Below are positions 41,501-47,500 of a stretch of DNA of 64,000 bases, piece after piece. This DNA is from an uncultured Eubacteriales bacterium. GTDB lineage: Bacteria > Bacillota > Clostridia > Christensenellales > UBA1242. The DNA is taken from contig CAPRTS010000007.1 of NCBI GenBank assembly GCA_948695535.1, positions 1 to 64,000 of the forward strand, read 5' to 3'. The notes below the pieces were generated by a model. That model saw only the letters and a list, made by a program, of their open reading frames with translations, did not search any database and was not told the origin of the DNA. Position 1 is the stretch's first letter, and the number at the start of each line of letters is the position of its first letter. The translations under genes were made by a program, and so were the position numbers.

Positions 41501-44500
41501 TTACGTAATTGATAAGACCGCCAACGCGACGGAAACTTTGTATTTCAAATGGTTAACCGTCAAGAATGGTGGCCCAAAACGTGATGCTAAGAATTACGAA
41601 TTCTTTGATATGCAAATTACGGGTGGCAGCAATTACGGTGAAATCGTAGTAACGTTTAAACCACAAGTCCGTTTGTTGATTAACCCGCTTGAAATTTTAA
41701 TTCCGTACGCCAAATACCAAACGGCTGATGGTCAAGAAGGGGACGTGGTTTGGTATTATTACGCTTTGGTTATTAAACCGGTCTTATTTGAAGTAACCGG
41801 TTGGGGCGTTGAAAACGAAAAAGGTGAAGTGGTTGATGAATTGATCATTGACGACAGTGCAGTAGAATTGAAATTCGTGCCCATTATCCGCAGTGCTCCC
41901 TTAGACAACCAAACCTTTGTTGATGATCCCAGCGACCCGAATAATGCCGAAACCAGCGAATTGATTTTCATCAGTAACTCAATTCGCAATTTGAAAAAAC
42001 AAATTAATGATTATAACGCTGCTGTGGCTGATAAATATACTTATTTAGTGATCAACAATTACCCCGAAGAAAATCACCAAATTAACTACTCTTTATACCG
42101 TGACGAAGGCGCACAAAAGACTTACTTAATTCGCGATGTTAATGAAGATACCTACACAACTATCGATTTGTCGGCGACTATTTCTTACCAAGTTAACAGC
42201 TTTGATACCTCCGCGGCCGACGGGGTACATGCCGTGGTCGGTTATGACGATTTGAATAACGGTATTCGCGTTAGCAGCAGTGTTACCATCAAGACTACGG
42301 ATCGCACTAAGGCTGGTAACGAAAATTTAATGGTAATCACGCAAGATAACGCTAAGGTTTTGGAAAGTTTAGCACCCGATACTGATTACATCTTGATGGA
42401 AGATATTCATTTATCAAGAGTTAGTGCCAGTGGTTGGCAGCCCGCGGTGTTCCCGACCAACAGTACTTTAGATGGTAATAATTTCAAAATCTATCTTGAC
42501 GCCGGTTTTGATTTGAGTAAAACACCAGGCAATATCGGGTTGTTTGAAAGTATCCCTAACGGTTCAGTGGTTAAAAACTTACAAGTAGTTATCCCGCAGG
42601 GTACTTCGTTCGATAAGGCTCGTACTTTGGAAGTTGACCTAACTGATTATAATGAAGGTGCCGTTAATATTGGTTTATTGGCCGGTACAAATAACGGTTT
42701 AATCACTAACTGTGCTGTGCTGTCGGATTGGCAATTTGTGCAAGATTTAAGTAACGTTATCAATCCGTTAAGCGGTAACAAATTTACCAGCAACTTGCAA
42801 TTTAACATGGAAGGCTATCTTTTTGGTACCGTATCATACGATGGAGTAGAAGACACTTATTTCTTTGAAACCAGTATCAACAGCAATCAAGAAATAACTA
42901 TTGAACGGGTTTATAACCGTTATGGCTACCGTTTGATTAAAAATGGCGCAAATAAATGGGTTGAGTACGTTGATAAGTACAATAATAATATCGAATTTAT
43001 TACGCCCGATACTACCAGTGTGGCACGTTATGATAATTACAGTGCAATGATGAGTGATGGCTCAGCAGCAGCCCGTGTGTTGGTAAAAGGAACTAACGCT
43101 AAATTAGACGTTACTTTGGGTGGTTTAGTTGGTACAAACGCTCGCATGGTCACTAACAGTCGGGTCTTGATTGATGTTGAATTAACTGACTTGAACAATG
43201 GTGCCGACAATGTTGATGACGCAATCAGTGCTAATTCAGCGATAGTCGGGGGCTTTGTCGGTAATAATGGTAAGACAGGTACGATAACGGCTTCTTTCTT
43301 CCGTGATGGTAACGTTATCAATAACGCGAATGTTAGTACCGCAAGCGATAATCCAATTTGTTACTTGGGCGGTTTCGTCGGGTATAACCAAGGTAAAATT
43401 TTGCAATCTTACGCAATGGGACAATCTACTAACCGTGATAATAAAGCAAACATCAATTTCACTTCGTTGGCGGGTAGCGTCAAAACCAGCCGTAACTCCT
43501 TAGGTGGATTTGTCCACCAAAATGATGGTACCGTTACGGATTGCTTAGTTAACATGTTGATTGATAAGGGTGGTTTGGCTGGTTTCGCGGGTGGTTTTGT
43601 CTACCGCAATACCACTAACGGCAAGATTACAAACTGCGTAGAAAATAACGTCTTGTACTTTGTCGCGGAAGATGCCAGCGGTGCTTTGTACCGACCATTT
43701 ATCGCTTTGAATGCCAATATGACGGTTGATGATGCCAAAGCTGGTACTAACACGGTTTTAACCAATTTGCAAAATTTGTACTACGCTGGTAACTTGTCGG
43801 GTACGGGTGCATCGCAATTCTTGGCTCCGGGCGTGCTGACCCAATTGGCTGACGTTAATGATCCTAACGCAAATTCGCGTAAATACAATATGGTGGAAAG
43901 TTACGAAGGTTTCTCGATTGGTGAAAATAATAATGCGGATTGGTACATTACCGCCCAAAACACAATTTGGATGATGACCGATTTAGGCCCCATGTTGCGT
44001 ACCCCGAATGATATTGCCATCAGTTATCGTAAAACTATTGCGCAATCTTCACCATACTTATTTGCGCCCGGTACCGCGCGTAACCCGTATCTTATCTGGC
44101 AAAAAGACCAATTCCGTAGTTATGTTTACGCAGCCACGCCGTCGGCAACGAAAGCCGATAAAACTGGTGCTAAACAAAATGTTGACGCTAACCGGCAAAA
44201 TAACCATTTACGCTTAGTTGATGATGTAACTTTGGACGGTATCCAAGACACTTATAAGATTACTTATACGGGTACTTTTGAAGGTAATGGCCTAACTTTG
44301 GGCGGCATTGGCCTACCTTCGGTAGCAACAACTTTGGTAACGGCCGGTTTGTTTGGTAAAACGGAATACGCCACTATTCGTAATATCAATTTTACCTTTA
44401 ATAATAATATCAATTCGACTGCACGTTATGTTGGTGGTATTGCGGGTATCAGTATTAACACTAACTATGTTGACGTTAATTTGAACGGTTCGTCATCGAC

Positions 44501-47500
44501 TATTTTAGGTGCTAACATAGTGGGTGGCGTTGCGGGACTGATGGTGGTTAACGATTATCACGTTGAAAATTATAATATTAACAGTTCAATTTCGGTTCGG
44601 GCTAATTACAGTGAAGGTATTACTTCCCCTGGATCCAGTCGCTTTACTTCGGGGGAAGAATACGTCCGACAAACTTTGTACTCGCGGGTCGAGTATCACC
44701 GTTCGCCCCGGGAACAAGCGTTTGGTACTGCGGGTGGGGTATTCGGGTTTGTAACTGCTAACCCCAACAATTACAAGGTTTTTGATAATGACGGTAACGC
44801 AAGTATTAAGCCTCGTAAAGCCGAATCACGTTATGAAACACTTGACGAAGCGGTAACTCTTACCAGTTTCAACACTGACGCGACGATGTTCATGCGCGAT
44901 CGTAATGGTAATGCTATTGATGATACAGGTATCTATTATACCGACCAAATTGTCTTACGCAATATCAGTGGTAAGGTCGGCGATATTGCCGCCAATGTGG
45001 CTGGTGGCTTGATCGGTATTATGGACGAAACTATTGAATTGCACGAACCGACAGTAGCCAGCCTTAACAAATTAACTGGTAAATACTATTTAGGTGGAGT
45101 GGTTGGTATTAACTTAGGTAAAATATCGGGTGGTACAATTGGTCAAATTGCTGCCGATGGTACTGTTAATTCCTTACCTTTGAACGTTAATAGTTCGGTT
45201 ACCGGCAGTTATATTTATCGTTTTGACTCTAATGCGGCAAACCCTAAACATTATTGGGGTATGACTGTTGGTGCGGTAGCAGCGTACAACAATGGTCTTG
45301 CTGACAATAACAACAGTGGTACCATCGAAAATGTTAACGTCAATGTTAACATGCTGAACGGTAGTGCCCAAAAAATTTATGTTATCGGCGGCGTAATTGG
45401 AGAAGCGGGTACTTACAGCACCATCAGTAATACAGTTAATAATATTTATGCTACGGGTGCTAATACGGTAATGTTCTCAGCCAGCGAATTCAACAAGATC
45501 GGTTTCTATGTGGGCAAGATCGTTGGTCGTGCGGTAATTGACCCGAACAATGTTCGTTCTAATATGGTTATGATGCCGGCGTCGGTCGATATCGTGTACC
45601 AAGATTGTTACGTGTCGTTAACCGATTTCGCTACGCCAAATTACAAAGTTAACAACGTTTACACTAACGCGTTCGGTATCCAAGCCGACGAAAATGGTAA
45701 CAGTATCACTCACAAAGTGCAAACCATGACTATGGACGAATACCAACAATACATCGTGGATAGTCTAGTCAGAGGGAACGCTACTATCGCGCAATTGGTC
45801 ACGGCCTTAGAACCCTGGTACCGTAGTTTACCTACTTATATTGTTAACACGACAATTAACGGTAAAAACGTATTTGTTGAAAAATTAACGGCACTTGCTT
45901 ATACTGAATTTGTCAATTGGTTAACGGTTAATAAGGTGTTTGATCGCTTTACTGCTTATAAATACAATGGCGTCGATAATACCGGAGCAACGGTTACCAA
46001 AAACCGCTTACTGAACGATTATTGCGCTTACGTTGAATATTGTGCGATTGGTAAAGTTGATGAGGGCGAAGTCTGGTTTAACGAAAACCTAGTTGCGTGC
46101 CGTAACCAACGTTACCAACTGGCGGAAGAATTCTTTGCGTACAAATCGCAAGCCGCTGATAACAGTACGCAATATCCTGCTACAATTCGCTTTACTTGGC
46201 AACAATACGAAAACTATCGTTATTTGTTAGCGTCGCTAAATATGAAGCAAAACGAGTACTATAAACGCACTTATGGCGACGAAATCTTGAAATATGACGC
46301 TGACCTTGGCTATTTAAGCTCTTGGTTGGCGAATAAAGATTTACCGGAATTGGGTGCAACCGACGATTACGGTACGGTTAAATTAACTGACGGATACGCT
46401 GATTTGCAAGCGTTATTGAACCACATGGTTACGGAAAACGCGGACGGCACTGTGCAAGTCGTTAACCGTTTCACCGAAAAAGACCCCTTGCAAGCCTACA
46501 TGAACTATATTACTGACGGATATACTTACCGCCGCACTTTGGGTTCGCTCACCGAGAACATAACTCATGAACAGTACGGTACCCGCGGTTCGGGCTGGTA
46601 TATGACCTTGAAACAATATTTCCACTACGTAAACGACATTGCGGGTGAAACTTACGGTGACCGTGACCATCAAGGTAAATACGACGTTGATTTAATTGCG
46701 GACTATTTATACTCATCTTATACGTTGAACCAAGCCGCCAGTCCCGCCATAACTTTGGACGAATACATGGTTTTCCGCATTGACGAAGCCCCAATTTTGC
46801 GCCAAAACGAACTTGAATGGGTAGAAAAAGGTCACCAAAAAGGTGGTGTAACGGTCAGCCTGGTGGGGGCGTTAACTATGCCGGAATGGGGCTTAACCGA
46901 TACCAAAGAAGAAGCGTGGCAAGCATTATTGGCCGATACGGAAAACGTTAAACTGGTTGCCGAAAACGGCGAAATCGTGTACACGAATAACCAAGACGGG
47001 GCAGCAGCACGTAAAGTTTGGGCTTACCAAACGGCTTACACGGCTGCCCGCGCACAAGGCATTGACATCATCAAATACCAAGAAATGTGCCGACTTGGTG
47101 GCAGTTTGTACGAATTGACCCACAGCAAAAAAGAAGACGGTGTCACTTTGCGCTATGCCACTGTTGATGAATACCTATTTGCCTTAAAGGTTCCGCAGTA
47201 TGGTTGGAGCGATGCACAATCCGCGTTTATTTCGGGAACTTTCGGGATCGAAAATATTCGTTACGCGCTGTCGGCCACCTATTACGGAAACATTTTGCAA
47301 CAGACTTTGGATAAAGTAATGGCCATTAAAGCGGAAAATAACCCGCGCTTAAAACATAAATTCCAAAACAAAGCCGAAGGTTGGGTCTGGTATTATGACG
47401 ACGATAATAACGATTCGTTAGATTCTGGAGTTGGTGTCAAAGACCGTCGTGGTACTTGGCAACTGATTGCGGCGGACAACTTCCATAATGGTGATGGTGA